From assembly GCF_002843305.1 (NCBI RefSeq), contig NZ_PGSG01000108.1, positions 62,001 to 126,000 of the forward strand: a stretch of DNA of 64,000 nucleotides, given 5' to 3'. Position numbers and translations under genes: made by a program. Source of the stretch: Streptomyces barkulensis (GTDB lineage Bacteria > Actinomycetota > Actinomycetes > Streptomycetales > Streptomycetaceae). How positions within the stretch are numbered: position 1 is the first letter of the stretch; each line of letters begins with the position of its first letter. Of this stretch, positions 1 through 9,228 are shown one piece after another. Under the pieces are notes generated by a model. It was not told the origin of the DNA. It saw nothing but the letters and a program-made list of their open reading frames with translations, and searched no databases.

Positions 1-180
1 CGTGCGCTGTTCGGCGCCGGTGATCCCGGCGATCTCGTACTGCCGCTCGCCGGCGGGGGTGGCCCGCCGGCCGTCGTCGGGAGGAGCGGCGGTGGCCTGT
101 GCCCCGAGCGGAACGGCCAGTGCGAGGGTGAGGAGGAGGGCGGCGGTGAGGGTCCGCCGCCCGTGAGGACGTCTACGCAT
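1..180 (-). CDS. Start of a secreted protein (possibly M14-type zinc carboxypeptidase), cut by window edge
   Basis: Only the first 60 codons are present and the gene runs off the left edge. The ATG at 180 is preceded by AGGAGA four bases upstream. The protein opens with a basic stretch (MRRRPHGRR), a hydrophobic core rich in Ala and Leu, and an Ala-X-Ala-type cleavage region near residue 30, so a Sec signal peptide is clear. The following RQYEIAGITGAEQRT resembles the N-terminal propeptide style of Streptomyces M14 zinc carboxypeptidases, but no catalytic residue is visible, so that family call is a guess. It is divergent from the aldehyde dehydrogenase, and 181-436 is the shared promoter region with no clear motif. 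Confidence 0.6.
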   Translation of the reverse strand, partial: MRRRPHGRRTLTAALLLTLALAVPLGAQATAAPPDDGRRATPAGERQYEIAGITGAEQRT

Positions 181-436
181 CGCGTCTCCTGGGGTGTCCA
201 GTTCGACGGGTGGGGGTGGTGCGTTCCGTGCCGTGTCATGGTCGCGGCAAAACAGCGGGCGGGCAACCGGGCCCTTTCCGACAAAGAGGTGCGCGGAACA
301 ACCCGAGTGATACGTGCCGGACAAGAGTCCCGTACGGCCCCGGCCCCTACGGTGGTGCCAGGAGCCGGCCGCGCAGCAGCCGGGCCCCGACCACCACCTC
401 CACCGCTCCACCACTTCGGAAGGGCCGGGATACGCA

Positions 437-1891
437 GTGACCACAGCGACTTCCCCACACGCGTTCTGGCTCGCCGGCCGCGAGGCGACCGGCGACGAGA
501 CCTTCGAGGTCACCTCGCCCTGGGACGGCCGGACCGTCGGCACCGTCAGCGTCCCCACCGAGGCCCAGGTCGAGCAGGCCGTGGCCGCCGCGGCCGAGGT
601 GGCCGCCGAGTTCGCGGCCACCCCCGCGCATGTGCGCGCCGCCGCCCTGGACCACGTCCACCGGCGGCTGGCCGAGCGTACCGAGGAGATCGCGAAGCTG
701 ATCTCCGCCGAGAACGGAAAGCCCATGAAGTGGGCCCGCGGTGAGGTCGGCCGCTGCGTGTCGGTCTTCCGCTGGGCCGCCGAGGAGGCCCGCCGCTTCA
801 ACGGCGGCACCGCGCAGCGGCTGGACACCGACGCGGGCGGGACCGGCCGTCTCGCCCTGACCCGGCGCTTCCCGCGCGGACCGGTGCTGGGCATCGCACC
901 GTTCAACTTCCCCCTCAACCTGTGCGCCCACAAGGTCGCCCCGGCCATCGCGGTCGGCACGCCGATCATCCTCAAGCCCGCCCCGGCCACCCCGCTGTCC
1001 GGGCTGCTCATCGGTGAGCTGCTGGCCGAGACGGACCTGCCGGCCGGCTCCTGGTCGGTGCTTCCCGTCCCCAACGACCGCATGCCGTCCCTGGTGGCCG
1101 ACGAGCGCCTGCCGGTCATCTCCTTCACCGGCTCCGGCCCCGTGGGCTGGTCCATCCTGGACACCGTGCCCCGCAAGCGCGTCACCCTGGAGCTGGGCGG
1201 GAACGGCGCGGCCGTCGTGCTGGCCGACTACTCCTCCGACGCCGACCTGGACTGGGCCGCGCAGCGCATCGCGACCTTCTCCAACTACCAGGGCGGCCAG
1301 TCCTGCATCTCCGTCCAGCGCGTCATCGCCGACGCCTCGGTCCACGACCGGCTGGTGCCCCGGGTGGTCGAGGCCGTCGAGGCGCTGGCCACCGGCGACC
1401 CGTCCGACGACGCCACCGACGTCGGCCCGCTGATCAGCGAGGACGCCGCCAAGCGGGTGGAGTCCTGGGTCGACGAGGCGGTCGCGGCCGGTGCGAAGCT
1501 GCTGACCGGCGGAAAGCGCGACGGAGCCACCTACGCCCCCACCGTCCTCGCGGACGTGCCCGCCGACACCGCGGTCTCGTGCGAGGAGGTCTTCGGCCCC
1601 GTGCTCACACTGACCTCGGTCGACGGCGAGGAGGCCGCCTTCGCCGCGGTCAACGACTCCAGGTACGGCCTGCAGGCCGGGGTGTTCACCCACGATGTGC
1701 GGGCGGCCTTCCGCGCCCACCGTGCCCTGGAGGTCGGCGGTGTGGTCATCGGCGACGTGCCCTCCTACCGCGCCGACCAGATGCCCTACGGCGGCACCAA
1801 GGAGTCCGGCGTCGGACGCGAGGGCGTGCTGTTCGCCATGGAGGACTACACCTACGAGCGGGTGATGGTCCTCACCGGCCTGGACCTGTAG
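437..1891 (+). CDS. NAD(P)-dependent aldehyde dehydrogenase
   Basis: A 484-residue protein of the aldehyde dehydrogenase superfamily (PF00171), which oxidises an aldehyde to the acid using NAD(P). Visible marks are the cofactor-side motif FNFPLN with ILKPAP after it, the FTGSGPVGW loop, the general-base Glu252 in LELGG and the nucleophile Cys290 in GGQSC. The GTG at 437 is preferred over an in-frame upstream start at 314 because GGAAGG lies ahead of it and the upstream extension has no family-like sequence. The substrate cannot be told from the sequence. It stands alone, divergent from the secreted-protein gene and convergent with the GH3 gene. Confidence 0.9.
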   Translation: MTTATSPHAFWLAGREATGDETFEVTSPWDGRTVGTVSVPTEAQVEQAVAAAAEVAAEFAATPAHVRAAALDHVHRRLAERTEEIAKLISAENGKPMKWARGEVGRCVSVFRWAAEEARRFNGGTAQRLDTDAGGTGRLALTRRFPRGPVLGIAPFNFPLNLCAHKVAPAIAVGTPIILKPAPATPLSGLLIGELLAETDLPAGSWSVLPVPNDRMPSLVADERLPVISFTGSGPVGWSILDTVPRKRVTLELGGNGAAVVLADYSSDADLDWAAQRIATFSNYQGGQSCISVQRVIADASVHDRLVPRVVEAVEALATGDPSDDATDVGPLISEDAAKRVESWVDEAVAAGAKLLTGGKRDGATYAPTVLADVPADTAVSCEEVFGPVLTLTSVDGEEAAFAAVNDSRYGLQAGVFTHDVRAAFRAHRALEVGGVVIGDVPSYRADQMPYGGTKESGVGREGVLFAMEDYTYERVMVLTGLDL

Positions 1892-1967
1892 TCGCCGCCC
1901 CCTCGCCCGGTTCGCCGCGGCCCGGCCCCGGAAGGAGGACCGAACCGCGGCGCGGGCCCGCCCGTCG

Positions 1968-4919
1968 TCAGGTGGCTTCGGCGGAAGAGGGGCCGTCGAA
2001 GCCCAGGCGGGCCAGTCTGAGGGAGCCGTGCAGGGTGACGCGCAGATCGCGCACGCCCGAGGGCGGATCGTCCAGGCGGGCCCGCACGGTGGTGTACGTG
2101 TAGCGGTCGCCGGTGCACGGGACGGTGAGGCGGGCCAGAACGCGGCCCTCACCGCCCTCACCCTCCTCGCCGCCCCCGCCCCCGCCTCCGCCCCCGCCGC
2201 CGTCCAGGCGCAGGACGATCTCCGCCTCGCCGGGCTCGGCGCGCGCCGCCTCCACCGTCACCGAACCGGGGCCGGCACCGGTGTCGGCCCCGGCGCCGAA
2301 GTCGCAGTCGTGGAAGACCAGTTCGGCCGCCCCCGGGCCGGCCGGGGCGACCGCGTCACCCCGCTCCCGGCTCAGATCCACCAGCTCGGTGCCGCTCTGC
2401 CCGTCGTAGTCGGCGGCCCGGATACCGCCCACCGGACGCGGGGCGCCGGGCCCGCCGTCGACGCGGAAGACCGCGCTGCGGCGGATGTCGGCACTGGAGG
2501 CGCCGATGTCGGCGGCGTAGGAGCCCGGGGCCACCCGCCACCGGCCGTGGGCCACGTCCCACAGGCCCAGGGCCCGGGAGACCGGGACGGTGAACTCCAC
2601 CTCCCGCGACGCGCCCGCGTCCAGCCGGATCCGGCGGTGGGCCGCCAGCGCGCGGTGCGGACGGGGCAGCCGGCGTCCGGCCACCTCGACGGCGCGCACG
2701 TAGAGCTGGACCACCTCGTCGCCCGCCACCGCACCGGTGTTGGTCACCGCGCAGCGGACGGTCAGCATCCGGCCGTCGCAGGAGATCTCCGGCTCGCCGT
2801 AGCCGAAGGAGGTGTACGACAGGCCGTGGCCGAACGGGTAGAGCGGTGCGCCGTCGAAGTACAGGTAGGTGGTGCGCGAGCCGATGACGTCGTAGTCCAG
2901 CAGACCGGGCAGATCGGCGTCGGCGGCGTACCAGGTCTGCGGCAGCCGCCCGCCCGGTGAGACGTCGCCGGCCAGCACGGCGGCCAGGGCCTGCCCGGAC
3001 GCCTGCCCGCCGTGGGCGGTCCACAGCAGCGCGGGCAGCGCCTCGTCCGCCTCGCCGACCGCGTACGGGTAGGCCGAGGTGAGCACCAGGGCGGTACGCG
3101 GGTTTGCGTCGCGGGCCGCCCGCCACAGCCGGTCCTGCCGCGGCGGCAGGGCGAGGGTGGTGCGGTCCTCGGTCTCGCGCCCGCCGATGTGCGGGTCGTT
3201 GCCCGCGACGACGACCACCACGTCGGCCTCCCGCGCGGCGGCGCGCACCTCGTCCTCGCCGCGCCGGACGGTCTCGACGGTGAACACCGTGCCCGGCCCG
3301 CCCTCGGCGGCAACCCGGACGCCGTCGGCGGCGACTTCCACGTACCGGCCCGTCCCCCGGTGCCTGAGGAGGTGTCCGCCGCCGTGGGACTCCAGCTCGA
3401 AGGTCTCCTGGACCACCCAGCCGCCCGGCTGCTCGGCCGAGGCGCGTACGAAGCCGTCGTCGGCGACCGACAGATAGCGGCCGCACCCCGCGCGCAGCGT
3501 CAGCACCCCGTCGCCCCAGTCCACCAGCGCGAACTCCTCACCGGCACCGGCGCTCACCGTCAGCGGCGGCAGATCGGTGCGGCCGCGCAGCAGCGCCGGG
3601 TCCAGCGCGCCCCCGGCCGCCGGGTCGCCGGCCCCCCGCTCACCGGGGCCGGCCCCGGGCACGGCCAGCCGACCGCCGGAGCAGCGCAGCCGCACCCGGT
3701 CGGCGCCCTCGGCGTACACCACACGGTCCGCGCCGAACCGCTCCCGCAGACCGTCCAGGGGGGTGGAGCGGCGCAGCAGCGCGCCGCTGTACCAGTCGAG
3801 CTTGCACTCGTCGGCCAGCAGCCCGACGACCGCGACCCGCACCCCGTCCGCCAGCGGCAGCAGACCGTCGTTGCGCAGCAGGACGATCGCCTGCTCGGCG
3901 GCCTCGCGCGCCAGCTCCCGGTGCCCGGGGGTGTCGAACGCGGCGTCCTCGTCGAGGGGTTCGGGGTCGAACTCGCCCAGCGCGCACCGCATCGCCAGCA
4001 GCCGCAGCACCGCGGCGTCCACATGTTCCTGTCCGATCAGCCCGCGCTCCAGCGCGCCGCGCACCCGGGAGGTGATCGGCGAGGAGTCCTCGCCGTGGTC
4101 GGTGAAGCTGTCCACCCCGGCGCGCAGGGCGGCGGCGGTGGCCTCCTCGTGGGTGTCGAAGTAGCCCTGGGAGTCGGCCAGGTTGCTGGGCGCGCCGGCG
4201 TCCGTGCACACCACCAGGTCGTGGTCGCACCAGGTGCGCAACTGCTCGGCCAGCAGCGGCGAGAGGTGGTTGGGACGGCCGTTGACCAGGTTGTACGCGG
4301 GCATCACCCCGGCCACCGCGCCCGCCTCGACGGGGCCGCGGAAGGCCGGCAGCTCGTACTCGTGCAGCACGCGCGGGCGCACCGAGGCCGAGGAGGTGTC
4401 GCGGTCGGTCTCGTTGTTGTGCGCCAGCCAGTGCTTGAGCACCGGGGCGGTGCGCCATCGGGTGGGGTGGCCGCCGCGCAGGCCGCGGGTGTAGGCGGTG
4501 GCGATCGCGGCGGTCAGATGAGGGTCCTCGGAGTACCCCTCCTCGTTGCGGCCCCACAGCGGATGGCGCAGCAGATTGACCGTGGGAGACCAGACGTTCA
4601 GCCCGACGCGCGGATCGCGGGCCCGCATCGCGCGCACCTCCCGCCCGACGGCATCGCCCACCCGCCGTACCAACTCGTCGTTCCAGGTCGCCCCGAGCCC
4701 GACGGCCTGGGGGAAGACGGTGGCCGGCCCCATCCAGGCCACGCCGTGCAGCGCCTCCTGGCCGGTGCGGAAGGCCGCGACGCCCAGACGCTCCACGGCC
4801 GGGGCGAACTGGTGCAGCATCGCGACGCGCTCGTCGGGTGCGAGCCGCGCCAGCAGGTCGGCGGCGCGCTCACGGGCGGGCAGCGCCGGGTCGCGGAAGG
4901 GCGGCTGTTCGGTGCTCAC
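1968..4919 (-). CDS. Glycoside hydrolase family 3 beta-glycosidase with beta-trefoil-like insertion and CBM6-like tail
   Basis: A 983-residue GH3 enzyme that releases beta-linked glucose or xylose from non-reducing ends. The N-terminal barrel carries the expected nucleophile Asp240 in VVCTDAG. A second alpha/beta domain is interrupted by a segment of repeated beta strands (CGRYLSVADDGFV, GTGRYVEVAADGV) resembling a fascin/ricin-like trefoil. A fibronectin-III-like domain follows, then a CBM6-like C-terminal part containing a nine-residue glycine run. There is no signal peptide, so it probably acts in the cytoplasm on imported oligosaccharides. The GTG start at 4919 has GGAGGGG just upstream. 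It is divergent from the binding-protein gene across a 363-bp spacer with two LacI-type palindromes. The exact sugar specificity is not visible. Confidence 0.88.
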   Translation of the reverse strand: MSTEQPPFRDPALPARERAADLLARLAPDERVAMLHQFAPAVERLGVAAFRTGQEALHGVAWMGPATVFPQAVGLGATWNDELVRRVGDAVGREVRAMRARDPRVGLNVWSPTVNLLRHPLWGRNEEGYSEDPHLTAAIATAYTRGLRGGHPTRWRTAPVLKHWLAHNNETDRDTSSASVRPRVLHEYELPAFRGPVEAGAVAGVMPAYNLVNGRPNHLSPLLAEQLRTWCDHDLVVCTDAGAPSNLADSQGYFDTHEEATAAALRAGVDSFTDHGEDSSPITSRVRGALERGLIGQEHVDAAVLRLLAMRCALGEFDPEPLDEDAAFDTPGHRELAREAAEQAIVLLRNDGLLPLADGVRVAVVGLLADECKLDWYSGALLRRSTPLDGLRERFGADRVVYAEGADRVRLRCSGGRLAVPGAGPGERGAGDPAAGGALDPALLRGRTDLPPLTVSAGAGEEFALVDWGDGVLTLRAGCGRYLSVADDGFVRASAEQPGGWVVQETFELESHGGGHLLRHRGTGRYVEVAADGVRVAAEGGPGTVFTVETVRRGEDEVRAAAREADVVVVVAGNDPHIGGRETEDRTTLALPPRQDRLWRAARDANPRTALVLTSAYPYAVGEADEALPALLWTAHGGQASGQALAAVLAGDVSPGGRLPQTWYAADADLPGLLDYDVIGSRTTYLYFDGAPLYPFGHGLSYTSFGYGEPEISCDGRMLTVRCAVTNTGAVAGDEVVQLYVRAVEVAGRRLPRPHRALAAHRRIRLDAGASREVEFTVPVSRALGLWDVAHGRWRVAPGSYAADIGASSADIRRSAVFRVDGGPGAPRPVGGIRAADYDGQSGTELVDLSRERGDAVAPAGPGAAELVFHDCDFGAGADTGAGPGSVTVEAARAEPGEAEIVLRLDGGGGGGGGGGGEEGEGGEGRVLARLTVPCTGDRYTYTTVRARLDDPPSGVRDLRVTLHGSLRLARLGFDGPSSAEAT

Positions 4920-5019
4920 GTGCGGAAGGTCCCCTCCGGAAGATGGGCGGCCGCCACCGCGCGGCGGTGCGCGCGGCGGTGCGTGCTGTGGCGTGCGCTG
5001 GGGTGTGGCGGTACACGAT

Positions 5020-5033
5020 TCGAAGCGCTTCGA
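5020..5033. promoter_or_regulatory. LacI-type operator, perfect 14-bp palindrome
   Basis: TCGAAGCGCTTCGA is a perfect palindrome with the central CG step typical of LacI-family operators. It lies about 100 bp upstream of the GH3 start in the 4920-5282 spacer. The LacI-family gene at 13532-14545 is the obvious candidate reader. Confidence 0.75.
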
Positions 5034-5189
5034 TGCTGGGGTGAGGGCGGGGCGAGTGTCAAGGAGCTGAACCGAATACAGCCGTCCGGGCCCGTGAACT
5101 GCCTGTATTCGGGCCGCTTGCGGTGCCTCGATGTTTCTTCGCCGTGACCCTTGCGCGGTATGACCCTCGCACTTAATCTCGGCGCAACA

Positions 5190-5203
5190 TCGAAGCGCTT
5201 CGA
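5190..5203. promoter_or_regulatory. LacI-type operator, second perfect copy
   Basis: Identical TCGAAGCGCTTCGA palindrome 170 bp from the first copy and 79 bp upstream of the binding-protein start. With the first copy it could control both divergent units, or support looping. The rest of the 363-bp spacer shows no reading frame or hairpin of note. Confidence 0.75.
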
Positions 5204-5282
5204 CCGACCTGCCCGACCGGCGGGACCGCACGCCGTCCGTCCCGCCCGTCCCGCCGACGCGCCGCCACGAAGGGTTGCCGCC

Positions 5283-6950
5283 ATGTCCCAGACCACCAGC
5301 CCCAGCCGGAGAACCTTCCTCGCCTCGACGGCCGTCGCCGCCGCGGCGGTGGGCGGCGTGCCGCTGCTGTCGGCGTGCTCCTCCGAGGGCGGCGGCAACC
5401 GGAACGAGGGCACGACGACGAAGAAGGACGCGGCGAAGATCCTCCCGGCGTACGTCGCCTCGAAGGTCGCCGAGCCGGACATTCCCGGCGAGAACGGCTC
5501 GCGCCCCGGCTTCACCGGCAAGGCGGAGCCGTACGACGCGCTGCCCGCCTCCGTCCCCGAGAAGCTGGGCAGGGGCGGTGAGGTCGCCATCATGAGCCCG
5601 CTGTGGGGCACCCCGCCCGAGAAGGACTGCGCCTACTACCGGGCCGTCGACAAGGCCACCGGGGTGAAGGTCGACTGGCAGACCCAGGACGGCAACACCT
5701 ACGGCGAGAAACTCGGCGCCGTCCTCGCCTCCAGCGGCATCCCCGACATGGTGGTCATCCCCAGCTGGGAGATGCAGGGCAAGATCCCCAGCGCCATCGG
5801 CAGCCGCTTCGCCGACCTCGGGCCGTACCTGTCGGGCGACAGGGTCGAGGACTACCCCAACCTCGCCGCGATCCCCACCGCCGCCTGGCAGATGTCCATC
5901 TTCGGCGGGAAGCTCAGAGGACTGCCGATCCCGGCCGGCGCGGTCGACATCATCATCCCCTACTACCGCCAGGACGTCTTCGAGGACAAGGGCTGGGAGG
6001 TGCCCGCCGGCCCGCGGGAGTTCATGGACCTCGCCAAGGAGATCACCGCGCCCAAGGCCAAGGTGTGGGCGTGCGAGGACATGAAGTGGACGGCGTTCAA
6101 CATCTTCGGCGTGCTGCCGGACAAGCCGTACTGCTGGCAGTGGCAGGGGGACAAGCTCGTCCACCGTATCGAGACGGACAACTACCTCGAGGCGCTGGAG
6201 TGGACCCGCAAGCTCTACGCCGCCGGCGTCGTCCACCCCGACGCCAAGACCGGCCGGGGCGACGCCGGCACCCGCTTCACCGCCGGCCAGTCGATGATCA
6301 TGAACGACGGCAACGCCAAGTGGTACGGCTGGACCTTCGAGCAGAGTGGGCAGAACCCCGACTTCCGCGTCCAGGGCATGGACATCTTCGGCCACGACGG
6401 CGGCGACCCGCAGCTGTACTTCGCCAACCCGGCCGGCATCTGGGCCTTCATCAACCGAAAGGCCTCCAAGGAGACCGTCCAGGAGTGCCTGGCCATCGCC
6501 AACTTCGCCGCCGCTCCCTACGGGACGAAGGAGAACCGCCTGGTCAGGTACGGGGTGGAGGGCACCCACTACACGCTCGAGGACGGTGTGCCCACCAAGA
6601 CCGGGCAGGGCGTCACCGAAGTCCAGGACACCTACTTCTTCACCGCCAGCGCCGAGGCCGTCGCCGCTTTCCCCGACCACCCCCAGGTGGTGCGGGACTG
6701 GTGCGGCTGGCAGCAGCGGATGGGCGCCTTCATGAAGAAGCCCCTGCTGTACGGGATGCAGGTCCGCGAACCCAACCGCTGGACCAATCTGAGCGACCAG
6801 TTCGAGGACCTGGAGAACGACGTGGTGCGCGGCCGTAAGAAGGTCTCCGACATGCAGAAGGCCGTCGAGGACTGGCGCCGGGCCGGCGGCGACGACCTGC
6901 GCGACTGGTACCGGAAGCTGATCGAGGAAGTCGGCGAGTCCGCCGCCTGA
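5283..6950 (+). CDS. Sugar ABC transporter substrate-binding lipoprotein (LplA/CUT1 type)
   Basis: A 555-residue extracytoplasmic binding protein that captures a sugar and delivers it to the two permeases downstream. The N-terminus has a twin-arginine motif (SRRTFLAS), a hydrophobic core and a lipobox LSAC, so it is probably a Tat-exported lipoprotein. Its length fits the long LplA/LipO branch of family 1 solute-binding proteins, not the shorter MalE branch. The ATG at 5283 is chosen because it gives an intact signal peptide; an in-frame start at 5151 would run through the operator at 5190. It is the first gene of the transport operon and sits just downstream of two LacI-type palindromes. Confidence 0.9.
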   Translation: MSQTTSPSRRTFLASTAVAAAAVGGVPLLSACSSEGGGNRNEGTTTKKDAAKILPAYVASKVAEPDIPGENGSRPGFTGKAEPYDALPASVPEKLGRGGEVAIMSPLWGTPPEKDCAYYRAVDKATGVKVDWQTQDGNTYGEKLGAVLASSGIPDMVVIPSWEMQGKIPSAIGSRFADLGPYLSGDRVEDYPNLAAIPTAAWQMSIFGGKLRGLPIPAGAVDIIIPYYRQDVFEDKGWEVPAGPREFMDLAKEITAPKAKVWACEDMKWTAFNIFGVLPDKPYCWQWQGDKLVHRIETDNYLEALEWTRKLYAAGVVHPDAKTGRGDAGTRFTAGQSMIMNDGNAKWYGWTFEQSGQNPDFRVQGMDIFGHDGGDPQLYFANPAGIWAFINRKASKETVQECLAIANFAAAPYGTKENRLVRYGVEGTHYTLEDGVPTKTGQGVTEVQDTYFFTASAEAVAAFPDHPQVVRDWCGWQQRMGAFMKKPLLYGMQVREPNRWTNLSDQFEDLENDVVRGRKKVSDMQKAVEDWRRAGGDDLRDWYRKLIEEVGESAA

Positions 6951-6971
6951 CGCACCCGCGCCCACAGGCCC

Positions 6972-7013
6972 CCGGCCCGGCGCCCACCGCGGCGCACCGC
7001 ACCACCGGGCCGG
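6972..7013 (+). terminator. Hairpin between binding-protein and permease genes (attenuator or mRNA stabiliser)
   Basis: CCGGCCCGG (6972-6980) can pair with CCGGGCCGG (7005-7013). A hairpin here is common in sugar ABC operons, where it keeps binding-protein mRNA more abundant than permease mRNA. There is no U tract and the loop is 24 nt, so full termination is unlikely. Confidence 0.4.
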
Positions 7014-7043
7014 GACCGGAACGACGCTGACGAGGAGAGTCCC

Positions 7044-8201
7044 GTGTCCCACAGCACGGCCCCCGGCGAGGCACCGGCCGGCAACACCGGCCCCACCGGG
7101 ACGGCCCCGGCCCCCCACCTGGCCCCGGCCGCCCCGGCCGCCCCGGCCGCCCCGGCCGGCTCGCCGACCGCGGACGGGGAACCGCCGCACGCGGACGGCG
7201 GCGGAGGCGGGGACGGACACGGAGGCGGGAGCGGGGGCCGCGGGAAGACCAAGGCATCCCCGCCCCCCGGCGGCATCACCCGGCGGCACCGGCTGCGCCG
7301 CGACCGCTCCCTGGTCCTGATGACGCTGCCCGCCCTGCTGCTGGTCCTGGTCTTCGCCTACGTACCGCTGCTGGGCAACGTCGTCGCCTTCAAGGAGTTC
7401 GACCCCTACCTCGGCGACTCCTTCACCGAGTCCTTCGCCCTCAGTCCCTGGATCGGCGGCGAGAACTTCCAGCGGATGTGGGAGGACCCCTACTTCTGGT
7501 CGGCGGTCGAGAACACCCTGCTGATCTTCCTCATCCAGCTGGTGTTCTTCTTCCCCGTCCCCATCCTGCTGGCCCTGCTGATCAACAGCATCATCGGCCC
7601 CCGGGTGCGCGCCTGGGCGCAGGGCGTGCTCTACCTGCCGCACTTCTTCTCCTGGGTGCTGGTCATCACCGTCTTCCAGCAGATCCTCGGCGGCGCCGGG
7701 ATCATCGCCCAGACCATGCGCGAGAGGGGCTGGGGCGGCGGCTTCGACCTGATGACCGACCCCGGTTTCTTCAAGTTCCTGATCACCTTCCAGGCCATCT
7801 GGAAGGACGCCGGCTGGGGCATCATCGTCTTCCTCGCCGCGCTGGCCGCCGTCAACCACGAGCTGTACGAGGCCGCCGCCGCGGACGGCGCGGGCCGGTG
7901 GCGGCGGATGTGGCACATCACCCTGCCCGCGCTGCGTCCGGTGATCGCCCTGCTGCTGGTGCTGCGCGTCGGCGACGCCCTCACCGTCGGTTTCGAGCAG
8001 ATACTCCTGCAGCGCACGGCGGTGGGCACCGGCGCGGCCGAGGTGCTGGACACCTATGTGTGGAACGTCGGCCTGGAGAACGGCGACTTCGGCTACGCGG
8101 CGGCCGTCGGCATCGTCAAGGGCGTCTTCGGCCTCTGCCTGGTGCTGGCCGCCAACAAGACCGCCCATCTGCTGGGCGAGCAGGGGGTGTACAAGAAGTG
8201 A
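7044..8201 (+). CDS. Sugar ABC transporter permease, LplB type
   Basis: A 385-residue inner-membrane permease of the binding-protein-dependent type. After a cytoplasmic N-terminal extension of about 80 residues, rich in Ala, Pro and Gly (including a tandem GCCCCGGCC-type codon repeat near 7129-7160), there are about six membrane spans. The first starts at LPALLLVLVFAYVPLL. The EAA loop that contacts the ATPase is visible as YEAAAADGAGRWRRMWHITLP. GTG 7044 has GAGGAG seven bases upstream. Its stop overlaps the start of the next permease (GTGA). No ATP-binding subunit is encoded nearby, so a shared ATPase such as MsiK is the likely partner. Confidence 0.9.
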   Translation: MSHSTAPGEAPAGNTGPTGTAPAPHLAPAAPAAPAAPAGSPTADGEPPHADGGGGGDGHGGGSGGRGKTKASPPPGGITRRHRLRRDRSLVLMTLPALLLVLVFAYVPLLGNVVAFKEFDPYLGDSFTESFALSPWIGGENFQRMWEDPYFWSAVENTLLIFLIQLVFFFPVPILLALLINSIIGPRVRAWAQGVLYLPHFFSWVLVITVFQQILGGAGIIAQTMRERGWGGGFDLMTDPGFFKFLITFQAIWKDAGWGIIVFLAALAAVNHELYEAAAADGAGRWRRMWHITLPALRPVIALLLVLRVGDALTVGFEQILLQRTAVGTGAAEVLDTYVWNVGLENGDFGYAAAVGIVKGVFGLCLVLAANKTAHLLGEQGVYKK

Positions 8202-9127
8202 GCGTGCTGACCGAGGACCGCGAGACGGAGGGCGCCGGAGCCCGGATGCGCCCCGCCTGGGAGGAGCCGCCCAGCGGTGTCGGCACCGCCGCCAAGGGCG
8301 CGGTGCTGGCCGTCGCCTGCCTGGCGATCCTCTTCCCGCTGTGGATCGTGGTCGTCACCAGCCTGTCGTCGGCCGAGACCATCCGCGAGGCCGGCGGCCT
8401 GGTGATCGTGCCCGACGGCATCACCTTCGAGGCCTACCGCGAGCTGCTCTCCGGAGGCCAGGTCACCCGGGCCACCGTCGTCAGCGCCTGCGTCACCGTC
8501 ACCGGCACGCTGTTCAGCATGGCCGTCTCGGTGCTGTGCGCCTACGGCCTGTCCCGCCCGGGTTCCTTCGGCCACCGGCCGATGCTGATGACCCTGCTGG
8601 CGACGATGTTCTTCGGCGCCGGGCTGATCCCCACCTACCTGCTGGTCCAGTCCCTCGGGCTGATCGACACCTACGCCTCGCTGATCCTGCCCAGCGCGGT
8701 GAGCGTGTTCAACATCCTGGTGCTGCGGGCGTTCTTCATGAACACCGCGCCGGAGCTGATCGACAGCGCCCGCATCGACGGCGCCGGCGAGTTCCGCATC
8801 CTGTGGCGGATCGTGATGCCGCTGTCGAAACCAGTGCTGGCGGTGATCTCGCTGTTCTACGCGGTCGGCTACTGGAGCGCCTGGTTCAACGCCTCCATCT
8901 ACCTCAACGACCAGACCAAGATGCCGCTCCAGGTGGTGCTCAACCAGATCGTCCTCAAGGGCGAGCGGCCCGCCGGCATGTCCCAGATCATCAACACCGG
9001 CCAGATCCACACCCTCTCGGTGCAGATGGCCGTGATGGTGCTGGCCCTGGTGCCGGTCGCCGTGCTCTCGCCCTTCGTCCAGAAGCACTTCAAGAAGGGC
9101 ATGCTCATCGGCGCGGTCAAGGGCTGA
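8198..9127 (+). CDS. Sugar ABC transporter permease, YtcP type
   Basis: A 309-residue partner permease with about six membrane spans (first near AVLAVACLAILFPLWIVVV) and an EAA loop, IDSARIDGAGEFRILWRIVMP. The ending KHFKKGMLIGAVKG is typical of the YtcP/LplC branch. The GTG at 8198 overlaps the preceding stop by the GTGA arrangement, implying coupled translation and balanced amounts of the two permeases. It completes the membrane channel for the sugar bound by the lipoprotein at 5283. Confidence 0.9.
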   Translation: MSVLTEDRETEGAGARMRPAWEEPPSGVGTAAKGAVLAVACLAILFPLWIVVVTSLSSAETIREAGGLVIVPDGITFEAYRELLSGGQVTRATVVSACVTVTGTLFSMAVSVLCAYGLSRPGSFGHRPMLMTLLATMFFGAGLIPTYLLVQSLGLIDTYASLILPSAVSVFNILVLRAFFMNTAPELIDSARIDGAGEFRILWRIVMPLSKPVLAVISLFYAVGYWSAWFNASIYLNDQTKMPLQVVLNQIVLKGERPAGMSQIINTGQIHTLSVQMAVMVLALVPVAVLSPFVQKHFKKGMLIGAVKG

Positions 9128-9228
9128 CCGCGCCCGCCGCCACCTCCCCGCCTCCGCCACCCCCGGACCGATCCGGCCACCGACCACCGACCACGGGCGA
9201 CCGCGGCGCCCACTACGGAAGGCATCCT

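Noticed and set aside
314..436. Longer N-terminus for the aldehyde dehydrogenase
   Set aside because: The added residues are Pro/Arg-rich shadow-type sequence and the GTG at 437 has its own ribosome site.
1968..8168. A 2066-codon minus-strand open frame
   Set aside because: Only 1968-4919 is GH3-like with a ribosome site. The rest lies opposite the binding-protein and permease genes and has shadow composition.
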